DNA of 50,325 bases, taken from NCBI GenBank assembly GCA_900766185.1, contig CAAFUL010000032.1:1-50325 (forward strand). Reading direction: 5' to 3'. Each line of letters starts with the position of its first letter. The first letter of the stretch is position 1. Positions 26,020 to 35,050 of this stretch are shown here, piece after piece. The position numbers were made by a program, and so were the translations under genes. This DNA comes from an uncultured Johnsonella sp. Lineage in GTDB: Bacteria > Bacillota > Clostridia > Lachnospirales > Lachnospiraceae. The notes under the pieces are model-generated. The model saw nothing but the letters and a program-made list of their open reading frames with translations, ran no database searches and was not told the DNA's origin.

Positions 26020-27141
26020 TTATCTGTTTTTAAGTATTTCCTCCTTGGGCAGTTCATATTTTATAGACTCAATAATACGAATGATATTGGAAATCTCTAT
26101 TTCTTTACGATAAAGATAGTTGTTGATACTGCTTATGGAGTATGGGCTTTTCCTTGCGCAGGAAGAAAAAATAAGACCGACTATTCTCCTGCTTAAAGTT
26201 TCAAAGTTTATATCCGACTGTATGAATTTTGCACTGAGTCTCGGATATTTAAGTCCATAATAGCATCTGAGGAAAACATTTCTAAAGTCGTCTATATCCT
26301 TAGTATTTATAAAGTTTTTGATCTCCTGCTTACTGAGCTTATGCTGTATAGGTATGAGTATCGAGTAGATTTCCACCTCGCTCATGTTGTAATACCTTTT
26401 ACTTCTGTATATCCAGTCAATATTGGCAAGGTCTATAGAGCTGCCTATACAGGCTTTCAAATCACTCTGCTCTTTTGATTTAAAGTTCTTTTTTATGATC
26501 TTCCATATAGACTTGAAACATATCATATCTATGCACAGTCCATAATTCGAGACTGTGGTTTCTTCCATCGATGACTCACTGCTGAATATTTTATATAGAG
26601 GAGCATAATATACGGTGCCCTTAAGGTTATCTATAAACTTGTCAAGATATTGCCTTAATTTACTTTGTTCGGAATGAGGTCCTATAATGGTATAAGCCAT
26701 ATCAAGTAATGCCTTAAAATTAACATCGGAATACTTACTGAAAAAAGCAACGGTTTCATATATGTAAGCATCATTTGAAGTGATTTGTGCTATGCGCCCG
26801 TTTACACAATATCTGAGTATTGTTTTAAGTGTATATGCCTCATAATAAAACATATATATCTTTAAAAACTGCCTTTGTTTTTGATTTGCAAACTTGTATA
26901 GCTTTGAGTAATCCTCATACTTTGCAAGTGTAAGTATACGCTCAACTTCCGGTCTATGAAGGTTTTCCACATCCAGATCCTTAAATACATTGTGATAGGA
27001 AGTGTTCTCATTAATAAATATAAGAGCTTCTTTTACACTTTGCGATTTTATAAGTCCGGCATAAGTTTCCTTATTTAAAAGTTTTGACTCTAAAGCTTTT
27101 ATTTTGGTGCATATAGCTGAATACTCAAGTATATTATTCAT
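26020..27141 (-). CDS. ntpC: V-type ATP synthase subunit C
   Basis: A 373-residue helical subunit that links the rotor ring to the central stalk (equivalent of yeast d / Thermus C). YSAICTKIKALESKLL near the N terminus and repeated Tyr/Arg-rich helices are typical. Length slightly above the usual 330-350. It overlaps the first gene of the operon by eight bases and is 29 bases before ntpI. Confidence 0.88.
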   Translation of the reverse strand: MNNILEYSAICTKIKALESKLLNKETYAGLIKSQSVKEALIFINENTSYHNVFKDLDVENLHRPEVERILTLAKYEDYSKLYKFANQKQRQFLKIYMFYYEAYTLKTILRYCVNGRIAQITSNDAYIYETVAFFSKYSDVNFKALLDMAYTIIGPHSEQSKLRQYLDKFIDNLKGTVYYAPLYKIFSSESSMEETTVSNYGLCIDMICFKSIWKIIKKNFKSKEQSDLKACIGSSIDLANIDWIYRSKRYYNMSEVEIYSILIPIQHKLSKQEIKNFINTKDIDDFRNVFLRCYYGLKYPRLSAKFIQSDINFETLSRRIVGLIFSSCARKSPYSISSINNYLYRKEIEISNIIRIIESIKYELPKEEILKNR

Positions 27142-27454
27142 GGTTTACCTTTGTCATTTCTGTAAAAAGTTCGTTTACATATTGGGTATGAAACTTGTCA
27201 TAATGTTCTTTCAGCTCTCGTATTTGCTTTTCGGTATCCGCTTTCATTACATTAAGTTTTTGATTAAGCTTTTCATTAAACTCTTCCTCTAATTTATTGA
27301 TTTTGGCATCGGAGTCTTCTTTTACTTTCTCATCCCAAAGTCTTCGTTTTTCGTTGTTAGCTTCTATAAGCTTTTTGACTTCCGCTTCCCCTTCGTCCAT
27401 TACGGAGGAAGCTCTGTTTTCAATTTTTATAAGTCTATCAAGCACATCTTCCAT
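27134..27454 (-). CDS. V-type ATPase peripheral-stalk subunit (G/H-like)
   Basis: A 106-residue, almost entirely charged coiled-coil protein (Glu/Lys rich), the first gene of the V-ATPase operon. Size, position and composition fit the small peripheral-stalk partner of subunit E (NtpH/AtpH/G). A strong AAGGAGG precedes the ATG. Family assignment rests largely on position because coiled coils have little sequence signature. Confidence 0.75.
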   Translation of the reverse strand: MEDVLDRLIKIENRASSVMDEGEAEVKKLIEANNEKRRLWDEKVKEDSDAKINKLEEEFNEKLNQKLNVMKADTEKQIRELKEHYDKFHTQYVNELFTEMTKVNHE

Positions 27455-27807
27455 TCAAAAGCCTCCTTAAATATTAAGATTAAGTTACGCAACTTTTATC
27501 ATACTCCTTTTTTTATAAAAAGAAAACAAGAACATGGGTTCTGAATAAATATTTACTATTGTGATTTTCAATAATGAAAACTTGTAAATAACGGGCTTTT
27601 ATGTTATAAAATAAGGGCTTTTAGTTAATATTTTCTTAATAAAAGATTATCTTTATCAAAAAGTTAGTTTTATATAAATATATATATTATAATGATAAGA
27701 TAATATCAGTGTATTAACTTACAAAAACAAAGTCTTATATACACTGATTTGAAACAAGAATATAATTTGTGTATTACTAAACATGAAAAAGTAGCTATGG
27801 AGTTTTT
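27455..27807. other. Divergent intergenic region between V-ATPase and glycan operons
   Basis: 353 bases, very A/T rich, holding the promoters for both divergent operons. A perfect 10-bp inverted repeat, ATCAGTGTAT (27705-27714) with ATACACTGAT (27739-27748), may be an operator. Just downstream, TTGAAA (27749-27754), a 17-base gap and TATTAC (27772-27777) form a weak plus-strand promoter candidate. GGGCTTTTA is repeated at about 27594 and 27616. No minus-strand promoter could be picked with confidence. Confidence 0.45.
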
Positions 27808-29229
27808 ATGATTACAAGAGAACATTATAAAAGGCTGCTTAAATTTACCTCAAGCGCAGTCATACTCTTTGTTGAAGTTACGCTTTATTGGTTTATATGG
27901 GTAGATTATTTGAATACTATTATAGAAAATCCTTTTTTTAGAAAGGGTAATTGGTTGATAGCGGCACTTTATGCAGCTCTTCTTTTATTTTTTGCCAATA
28001 CTTACGGAGGGCTTAAGATAGGTTATTTAAGAAGGATCAACCTCATATACTCTAATATAATAGCAATTTTTTGGGTAAATGTACTGTCCTACTTTCAGTT
28101 GGCTTTAATAGATAAGAAATTCCACAGCCCTCTGGTATTTGTGCTGCTTTCTTTAGTTGACATTATCTGTGTAACTGTTTGGGTTTTTGTATTTCAATGG
28201 ATCTATACAAAGGTATTTCCTCCCAAGCAGCTTCTTCTTGTGTACGGAGAAAGAGGAGTCTCAAATATTGCAAGTAAAATCAATTCAAGAGATGACAAGT
28301 ATGTTATAAAAGGGGCTATAAATATTAACAAAGGTATAGACAAAATTATGGCGGACACTGATAAGTACGAGGGAGTGATAATAGGAGATCTGCCCTCCTA
28401 TGAAAGAAACCTGATTTTAAAAAAGTGTTATGACAGTTCCATAAGAGTGTATATGATACCTAAGATAACGGATATACTTATAAGAAGCTCGGAAGAGCTT
28501 AATCTTTTTGACACGCCCATATTGTTATCAAAAAATATGGGACCGCAGATAGATCAGCTTATAATAAAGAGATTTGTGGATATAGTTTTTTCAAGCATAC
28601 TTTTTGTGCTTACCTTACCGTTTTTTTTAATTATTGCTGTGGCTATTAAGCTTGAAAGTAAGGGAAATGCTTTTTATACGCAAAAAAGGCTTACAAAGGA
28701 CGGGGAGGTATTTGATATACTTAAATTCAGAACTATGGTATCTGATGCCGAAAAAGACGGAAAGGCAAGACTTTCCACAAAGTCCGATTCAAGAATTACA
28801 AAAGTGGGCAACATACTCAGGCTTACAAGACTTGATGAGCTGCCTCAGCTTATCAATATAATATACGGTCAGATGAGTCTGGTGGGTCCAAGACCCGAAA
28901 GACCGGAAATAGCGGCGGAGTATGAAAAAGAGATACCCGAGTTTACTATGAGACTTAAGATGAAGGCGGGGCTTACAGGTTACGCTCAGGTACATGGCAA
29001 ATACAATACTACAGCTTATGATAAACTGAAACTTGATTTAACTTATATAAGAAACTATAGTTTATGGATGGATTTTAAGCTTATATTGATGACTCCAAAG
29101 GTGCTTTTTATGAAGGATGCAACAGAGGGTATAGATGAGGGAATGACTATAGCAGGTCTTGGAGAAAAAGAGCTGAAGGCTGAAGTTTACGGAAAGCTGG
29201 AAGAGTTTGAAGACGAGTTATCAAAGTAA
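27808..29229 (+). CDS. Polyprenyl-phosphate glycosylphosphotransferase initiating glycan synthesis (WbaP/WcaJ-like)
   Basis: A 473-residue membrane enzyme. Four N-terminal transmembrane helices (about 12-130) precede a Rossmann-like region (about 140-245); a fifth hydrophobic segment (about 262-285, FVDIVFSSILFVLTLP) leads into the catalytic bacterial sugar transferase domain with KFRTM, RLDELPQLINI, GQMSLVGPRPERPE and KAGLTGYAQV. It transfers a sugar-1-phosphate to undecaprenyl phosphate. The donor sugar cannot be told from sequence. First gene of the glycan cluster. Confidence 0.9.
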   Translation: MITREHYKRLLKFTSSAVILFVEVTLYWFIWVDYLNTIIENPFFRKGNWLIAALYAALLLFFANTYGGLKIGYLRRINLIYSNIIAIFWVNVLSYFQLALIDKKFHSPLVFVLLSLVDIICVTVWVFVFQWIYTKVFPPKQLLLVYGERGVSNIASKINSRDDKYVIKGAININKGIDKIMADTDKYEGVIIGDLPSYERNLILKKCYDSSIRVYMIPKITDILIRSSEELNLFDTPILLSKNMGPQIDQLIIKRFVDIVFSSILFVLTLPFFLIIAVAIKLESKGNAFYTQKRLTKDGEVFDILKFRTMVSDAEKDGKARLSTKSDSRITKVGNILRLTRLDELPQLINIIYGQMSLVGPRPERPEIAAEYEKEIPEFTMRLKMKAGLTGYAQVHGKYNTTAYDKLKLDLTYIRNYSLWMDFKLILMTPKVLFMKDATEGIDEGMTIAGLGEKELKAEVYGKLEEFEDELSK

Positions 29230-29259
29230 TTATAAGGAAATAGGTAAAGGAGAAAAGGA

Positions 29260-30171
29260 ATGCTTTCTGTAGTTATACCCTCTTACAAAGAAGAAGGAAT
29301 TATAGAAAAGGCTGCACAGACTATATCGGAAATACTTGGCAAAGCACAGATAGCCTATGAGCTTATTTTTGTAGATGACGGTTCAGGTGACGGTACATGG
29401 TTTAAGATCTGCGAGGTGAGGAAGCTTAATCCTAATGTGAGAGGGATAAGGTTTTCGAGGAATTTCGGTAAAGAGGCGGCTATACTTGCAGGGCTTTGTG
29501 CCGCAACGGGAGACTGCACCGCAGTAATAGACTGTGATTTGCAGCATCCGCCGAAATTACTGGTTGATATGTATAAAATATGGCAATCAGGTATTGAGAT
29601 AGTAGAGGCGGTCAAAAGAGAAAGGGGAAAAGAATCCCTGTTAAGAAGATTTGCAGCCAATACTTTCTATAAGTTTATGAGTAAGGCAACGGGAGTAGAC
29701 ATGAAAAGCTCCTCCGACTATAAGCTTTTGGATAAAAGAGTGGTTCAAGTGCTGATATCCATGCCCGAGAGAATAACTTTTTTTAGAGCAATGTCCTCAT
29801 GGGTTGGATTTAAAAGAGAAAGTATAGAGTTTGATGTAGAGGAAAGGTTTAGCGGCGTATCAAAGTGGTCGCTGATGTCGCTGATAAAATACGCTCTAAG
29901 AAATATAGTCTCATACTCTGCGGCTGCCATATATTTTGCTTCGGTAATAGGTGTTCTCTCAACACTTACAGCATTTATTTTATTAGTGGCAAGAACAGTC
30001 TACATTGTAAATAAGCATATAGGTTTCGGCATGAATTACGCAATACTGGTAAGCGTATTTTTAATGTCGGGAATCATACTTATATTTCAAGGCGTTATGG
30101 GCTATTACATATCAAATATCTTATATGAGATCAAGGCAAGACCAAGGTATATAGTTTCAGAAGAAGTGTAG
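29260..30171 (+). CDS. Family 2 glycosyltransferase (GtrB/DPM1-like)
   Basis: A 303-residue enzyme with an N-terminal GT-A domain (VVIPSYKEE, VDDGSGDGTW at 38-47, DCDLQHPP with Asp91 and Asp93) and two C-terminal transmembrane helices (about 223-250 and 263-290). Such enzymes load a sugar onto polyprenyl phosphate for flippase-dependent modification of a surface polymer. Strong AAGGAG start site, 30 bases after the sugar transferase gene. Confidence 0.9.
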   Translation: MLSVVIPSYKEEGIIEKAAQTISEILGKAQIAYELIFVDDGSGDGTWFKICEVRKLNPNVRGIRFSRNFGKEAAILAGLCAATGDCTAVIDCDLQHPPKLLVDMYKIWQSGIEIVEAVKRERGKESLLRRFAANTFYKFMSKATGVDMKSSSDYKLLDKRVVQVLISMPERITFFRAMSSWVGFKRESIEFDVEERFSGVSKWSLMSLIKYALRNIVSYSAAAIYFASVIGVLSTLTAFILLVARTVYIVNKHIGFGMNYAILVSVFLMSGIILIFQGVMGYYISNILYEIKARPRYIVSEEV

Positions 30172-30217
30172 AACTGTAATATAACAAACATTGTTTATGA
30201 CAATTAAGGAGATAATT

Positions 30218-31312
30218 ATGTATGACTATCTTATAGTAGGTGCCGGTTTATATGGCTCTATATTCGCTTATGAAGCACATAAAAGAGGAAAAAGGGTACT
30301 GCTTATAGACCGAAGAAAGCATATAGGCGGAAACATTTATACTGAAAATACAAAGGGAATAAATGTTCATAAGTACGGTGCACATATTTTCCATACAAGT
30401 AATAAAAAAGTATGGGACTATATAAATGAGTTCGCCGAGTTTAATAATTATATAAATGCTCCCTTGGCAGTGTATGAAGACGAGCTTTATAATCTGCCCT
30501 TTAATATGAATACTTTCAGCAGATTATGGAATATAAAGACTCCAAAAGAGGCTAAGGAAATAATTGCAAAACAGATAGAAGAGCTGGATATAAAAGAGCC
30601 TAAGAATTTGGAGGAACAGGCACTGTCTTTGGTAGGTAGGGATGTGTATGAGAAACTTATCAAAGGTTATACCAAAAAGCAATGGGGTAGGGACTGTAAA
30701 GAACTTCCGGCTTTTATAATTAAGAGACTGCCGCTTAGGTTTACTTATGATAATAATTATTTTAATGACAGATATCAGGGCATACCTATAGGAGGTTATA
30801 CTTCTATAATAGAAAAACTTTTGTACGGTATAGAAGTAAGACTTGATACCGACTATAAAAGTTTTTATAAAGAATACGGCAGTGTAGCATCAAAAATAAT
30901 ATACACCGGTATGATAGACGAGTACTATGATTATAAACTGGGAGTTTTGGAGTACAGATCCTTAAAATTTGAAACTGAGGAGCTGCATACCGAAAACTAT
31001 CAGGGCAATGCCGTTGTGAATTATACAAAGGAAGATATACCTTATACAAGAATTATAGAGCATAAGCATTTTGAATATGCCAATACCGACACAACAATAG
31101 TGTCAAAGGAATATCCCTGTGAATGGAAAATAGGTGACGAAGCATACTATCCTATCAATGATGGTAAAAACATCAAGCTGTATGAGGCGTACAGAGAACT
31201 TGCCGACAAGGAAGAAAATCTGATATTCGGAGGCAGGCTCGGAGAGTACAAGTATTACGATATGGATAAGGTTATATTGGCAGCTTTGGAATTAGTAGAA
31301 AAAGAACTTTAA
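30218..31312 (+). CDS. glf: UDP-galactopyranose mutase
   Basis: A 364-residue FAD enzyme that converts UDP-galactopyranose to UDP-galactofuranose. The dinucleotide loop VGAGLYG is at 6-12, followed by RRKHIGGNIYTE and VHKYGAHIFHT; KGYTKKQWGRD and RIPIGGY-like (YQGIPIGGYT) segments are characteristic. Start at 30218 follows AAGGAG; an in-frame ATG at 30191 has no such site. It indicates that the surface polymer contains galactofuranose. Confidence 0.95.
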   Translation: MYDYLIVGAGLYGSIFAYEAHKRGKRVLLIDRRKHIGGNIYTENTKGINVHKYGAHIFHTSNKKVWDYINEFAEFNNYINAPLAVYEDELYNLPFNMNTFSRLWNIKTPKEAKEIIAKQIEELDIKEPKNLEEQALSLVGRDVYEKLIKGYTKKQWGRDCKELPAFIIKRLPLRFTYDNNYFNDRYQGIPIGGYTSIIEKLLYGIEVRLDTDYKSFYKEYGSVASKIIYTGMIDEYYDYKLGVLEYRSLKFETEELHTENYQGNAVVNYTKEDIPYTRIIEHKHFEYANTDTTIVSKEYPCEWKIGDEAYYPINDGKNIKLYEAYRELADKEENLIFGGRLGEYKYYDMDKVILAALELVEKEL

Positions 31313-31332
31313 AACTTTAGAGGAGAAAGCTT

Positions 31333-32214
31333 ATGAAAGGAATTATTTTAGCAGGAGGAAGCGGTACCAGACTCTATCCGCTTACCAAGGTAACTTCAAA
31401 GCAATTACTGCCCATATATGATAAGCCCATGATATATTATCCTTTGTCAGTGCTTATGAGGGCGGGTATAAGAGACATACTTATTATATCTACACCTGAT
31501 GATACACCGAGATTTACCGAACTTTTAGGAAGCGGCTCACAGTTTGGTATAAATCTTTCTTATGAGATACAAAAAAGTCCTGACGGACTTGCACAGGCAT
31601 TTATCATAGGTGATAAGTTTATAGGAAATGATAATGTTGCCATGATACTCGGGGATAATATCTTTCATGGACACGGACTGGATGCCCATCTTAATACGGC
31701 AGCTAATAAAAAAGAGGGTGCTACGGTATTCGGCTACTATGTAGACGATCCCGAAAGATTCGGTATAGTTGAGTTTGATAAAAGCGGTAAGGCTATATCC
31801 ATAGAAGAAAAGCCTGAAAAACCGAAAAGTAATTACTGTGTAACCGGACTCTACTTTTATGATAATAAGGTAGTTGACTATGCAAAATCTCTAAAACCTT
31901 CAAAAAGAGGGGAGCTGGAGATCACGGATCTTAACCGTATATATCTTGAAGACGGTAAATTGGATGTACAGCTTTTGGGTCAGGGCTTTACATGGCTTGA
32001 TACCGGTACACATGAGTCCTTAGTTGAAGCAACTAATTTTGTATGCACTATAGAGACACATCAGCACAGGAAGATAGCCTGCCTTGAAGAAATAGCCTAT
32101 CTTAACAAGTGGATAGGAAAAGAAGATGTATTAAAAACCTACGAGGTGCTTAAAAAGAATCAATACGGAAAGTATCTTAAAGACATACTTGATGGAAAAT
32201 ATATAGACAAATAG
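31333..32214 (+). CDS. rfbA: Glucose-1-phosphate thymidylyltransferase
   Basis: A 293-residue nucleotidyltransferase. LAGGSGTRLYPLT, KQLLPIYDKPMIYYPLS, GDNIFHGHGL and FTWLDTGTHESL are standard RmlA segments. It makes dTDP-glucose from glucose-1-phosphate and dTTP. Start after GAGGAG. rfbB follows after 19 bases, giving the first two steps of the dTDP-deoxysugar pathway. Confidence 0.95.
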   Translation: MKGIILAGGSGTRLYPLTKVTSKQLLPIYDKPMIYYPLSVLMRAGIRDILIISTPDDTPRFTELLGSGSQFGINLSYEIQKSPDGLAQAFIIGDKFIGNDNVAMILGDNIFHGHGLDAHLNTAANKKEGATVFGYYVDDPERFGIVEFDKSGKAISIEEKPEKPKSNYCVTGLYFYDNKVVDYAKSLKPSKRGELEITDLNRIYLEDGKLDVQLLGQGFTWLDTGTHESLVEATNFVCTIETHQHRKIACLEEIAYLNKWIGKEDVLKTYEVLKKNQYGKYLKDILDGKYIDK

Positions 32215-32233
32215 ATAAAAGGAAGATAAGAAT

Positions 32234-33262
32234 ATGAAGATTATAGTTACTGGAGGAGCAGGTTTTATAGGAGGCAATTTTGTCCATTATATGGTTGATA
32301 AGTATCCCGAGGATACAATTATCAATTTGGATGCACTCACCTATGCCGGCAATTTGGAGACATTAAAGCCTGTAGAGGATAAGCCTAATTACAGATTTGT
32401 AAAAGGAGATATAGCTGACAGAAAGTTTGTATTTGAGCTTTTTGAAAAGGAAAAACCTGATGTGGTTATAAACTTTGCAGCAGAAAGCCATGTCGACAGA
32501 TCGATAACCGATCCTGAGAGCTTTGTGCGTACCAATGTTTTGGGGACAACCACTTTAATGGATGCGGCAAGAGAATTCGGAGTAAAAAGATATCATCAGG
32601 TATCTACGGATGAGGTATACGGAGATCTTCCATTGGACAGACCGGATCTTTTCTTTACCGAGGAGACACCGCTGCATACCTCAAGCCCCTACTCTTCTTC
32701 AAAGGCGGCAGCAGACCTTTTTGTACTGGCATATCACAGAACCTATGGTCTGCCTGTAACCATATCAAGATGTTCAAATAACTACGGACCATATCATTTT
32801 CCGGAGAAGCTTATACCGCTTATTATAAGCAGAGCCTTGGCTAACGAAGAACTTCCGGTCTACGGTAAGGGAGAGAATGTAAGAGACTGGCTGCATGTAA
32901 AGGATCATTGCAGTGCTATAGATTTGATAGTAAGAAAGGGAAAAGTAGGAGAAGTCTACAATGTAGGCGGACATAATGAAAGAACCAACCTTGAAGTGGT
33001 AAAGACCATATTAAAGGTGCTTGATAAGCCGGAGAGTCTTATAAGATTTGTCAGTGACAGGCCGGGACATGACATGAGATACGCTATAGACCCTACTAAG
33101 ATAGAAAATGAGCTTGGCTGGAAACCGGAGTATAACTTTGATACCGGCATAGTTCAAACCATAGAATGGTATCTTAACAACAGAGAGTGGTGGGAGCATA
33201 TTGTAAGCGGAGAATACACCAAATACTTTGAAGAGATGTATGCTAACAGATTGGACAGCTAA
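32234..33262 (+). CDS. rfbB: dTDP-glucose 4,6-dehydratase
   Basis: A 342-residue extended short-chain dehydrogenase. TGGAGFIGGNFV is the NAD loop, and FAAESHVDRSI, STDEVYGDL and YSSSKAAAD (Tyr/Lys pair) are the active-site segments. It forms dTDP-4-keto-6-deoxyglucose. The usual next genes rfbC and rfbD are absent here. Confidence 0.95.
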   Translation: MKIIVTGGAGFIGGNFVHYMVDKYPEDTIINLDALTYAGNLETLKPVEDKPNYRFVKGDIADRKFVFELFEKEKPDVVINFAAESHVDRSITDPESFVRTNVLGTTTLMDAAREFGVKRYHQVSTDEVYGDLPLDRPDLFFTEETPLHTSSPYSSSKAAADLFVLAYHRTYGLPVTISRCSNNYGPYHFPEKLIPLIISRALANEELPVYGKGENVRDWLHVKDHCSAIDLIVRKGKVGEVYNVGGHNERTNLEVVKTILKVLDKPESLIRFVSDRPGHDMRYAIDPTKIENELGWKPEYNFDTGIVQTIEWYLNNREWWEHIVSGEYTKYFEEMYANRLDS

Positions 33263-33278
33263 ACTACAGGGGTGAAGA

Positions 33279-34184
33279 ATGAAGACAAGTTTGGTAATTA
33301 TGGCAGCAGGTATAGGGAGTCGTTTCGGGGGCGGTATTAAGCAGCTCGAGCCGGTAGGTCCGAAAGGTGAGATAATAATGGACTATTCTATATATGATGC
33401 AAGAAAAGCAGGCTTTGAGAAAATAGTCTTTATAATAAGAAAAGATATAGAGGATGATTTTAGAGATATTATAGGCAGACGCATAGAAAAGCAGGGTATA
33501 GAAGTGAAATATGCCTATCAGGAGCTTGACAATATACCAAAGAAGTACAAAGATAAATGGCAGAGAAAGAAACCTTGGGGGACAGCCCATGCCATACTTT
33601 CCGCAAGGGATAAGATAAAAGAGCCTTTTGCGGTTATCAATGCGGATGACTACTATGGTAGGGAAGCATTTTTTAAATTACATGATTATCTGGCAAATAC
33701 CATGACCGACAGGACAAAAGAACTTGATATATGTATGGCAGGTTTTAAGCTTATAAATACATTAAGTGACAACGGCGGTGTTACCAGAGGTATCTGCGAA
33801 GTAAAAGACGGATTTTTGTCTGATATAAAAGAAACCTATGATATAAAACTTGAGAACAGGAAGATAAGTGCTAAGGACTTTTACGGCAATAAAAGGGATG
33901 TGTCTGTAGATTCTTATGTATCATTAAATATGTGGGGACTGCCTTTGGCTTTTTTAGATATTGTGGAGGAAGATTTTGAAAAGTTTTTGGCAGAGCTTGC
34001 TGTTGATGATATAAAGACCGAGTATATACTGCCTGCTGTTATAGACGACTTAATCAAATCACAAAAGGCAAAGGTTAAGGTGCTTGAAACTTCGGATAAG
34101 TGGTTTGGAGTAACCTATAAAGAGGATAAGCCTTTGGTTGTCAATGCTATAAAGGAACTTATAGCTAAGGGTATGTATGAATAA
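33279..34184 (+). CDS. Nucleotidyltransferase of sugar-phosphate type
   Basis: A 301-residue GT-A-fold protein. VIMAAGIGSRFGGGIKQLEPV is the nucleotide-binding signature, PWGTAHAILSARD and INADDYYG are the base- and metal-contacting segments. It differs from RfbA and from UDP-glucose pyrophosphorylases in the middle part; the product nucleotide-sugar is unknown. Its place after rfbAB suggests an activated sugar or alditol for the same polymer. It overlaps the next gene by eight bases. Confidence 0.8.
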   Translation: MKTSLVIMAAGIGSRFGGGIKQLEPVGPKGEIIMDYSIYDARKAGFEKIVFIIRKDIEDDFRDIIGRRIEKQGIEVKYAYQELDNIPKKYKDKWQRKKPWGTAHAILSARDKIKEPFAVINADDYYGREAFFKLHDYLANTMTDRTKELDICMAGFKLINTLSDNGGVTRGICEVKDGFLSDIKETYDIKLENRKISAKDFYGNKRDVSVDSYVSLNMWGLPLAFLDIVEEDFEKFLAELAVDDIKTEYILPAVIDDLIKSQKAKVKVLETSDKWFGVTYKEDKPLVVNAIKELIAKGMYE

Positions 34185-34782
34185 GAATATTTTTAAGCTC
34201 TTTATAAGAATTTGTATTATTGTGGCAGCGGCTTTCGGAATCTATCTTCAGGTTTTTATAGGAGGTTTACACAAGCTTAACTTTTATACGGTTTGGTCAA
34301 ATATTGTTGTAATGGTATTTTATATTTATTATCTTAGCAAAAAAGAAGACAGTGAGGGTCTGCTTAGAATAAAGGGCGGAGTGGTACTCGGTATTACTCT
34401 TACCTTTATCGTATACAACATACTCTTACTTCCTACCGTTAAGCCTGAAGATTTTTATAATTGGAAGAATTATACCCTGCATTATATAGTGCCTGTTTTA
34501 TGCATTGTTGATTGTTTGATATATGATAAAGTAAGATATAATTGGAAAGACCCTTTGTACTGGACGATATTTCCGTTGTTTTATGCTATATTTGCTTTGG
34601 TAAAGGGCATAGTCTACCCTGTTAATATACCCGGTGAGGACTCGCCCTTTCCGTACTTTTTTGTAGATGTTAATAAGCTGGGTGCCTTCGGTGTTGCGAA
34701 GTATATTATTATAATATGTGTGTTTTATATTGTTATAGGATACATCTTACTTTTTATTAAGAAAATTAATATAAAGAAATAA
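34177..34782 (+). CDS. Pr6Pr-like integral membrane protein
   Basis: A 201-residue protein with six predicted transmembrane helices. FYTVWSNIVVMVFYIYYL near residue 35, LHYIVPVLCIVDCLIY and GEDSPFPYFFVDV in the loop before the last helix are typical of the Pr6Pr (FAR-17a/AIG1-like) family, whose bacterial members have no settled role. Overlaps the preceding gene by eight bases, so it belongs to the glycan operon. A strong terminator follows. Confidence 0.75.
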   Translation: MNKNIFKLFIRICIIVAAAFGIYLQVFIGGLHKLNFYTVWSNIVVMVFYIYYLSKKEDSEGLLRIKGGVVLGITLTFIVYNILLLPTVKPEDFYNWKNYTLHYIVPVLCIVDCLIYDKVRYNWKDPLYWTIFPLFYAIFALVKGIVYPVNIPGEDSPFPYFFVDVNKLGAFGVAKYIIIICVFYIVIGYILLFIKKINIKK

Positions 34783-34837
34783 GTTTTACATAAAACCTTA
34801 TAATTTAATCTTATTTACAGTATTTTCTTAAAGTATT

Positions 34838-34874
34838 ACCCTATCTTGCATGGCTCGTAAGATAGGGTTTTGCT
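34838..34874 (+). terminator. Rho-independent terminator of the glycan operon
   Basis: ACCCTATCTT (34838-34847) pairs perfectly with AAGATAGGGT (34859-34868) around an 11-base loop and is followed by TTTGCTTTG. It lies 56 bases after the last gene. The rest of the gap to rny (to 35050) is A/T rich with no other feature I can support. Confidence 0.8.
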
Positions 34875-35050
34875 TTGTATAAGGGGAATAACAATCCTTG
34901 CAAATTCCGCCTTTATTTGATAAAATTAGTCTGTTGCACATTTTTTGTGTAAAACAGATCGTAAGGACTTATTTATGTAATTATGAATATTTATCCGTGA
35001 TAATAAAATGTTTATAAAAGTCCTTAAAAATAAAATACGGAGGTGCTTTC

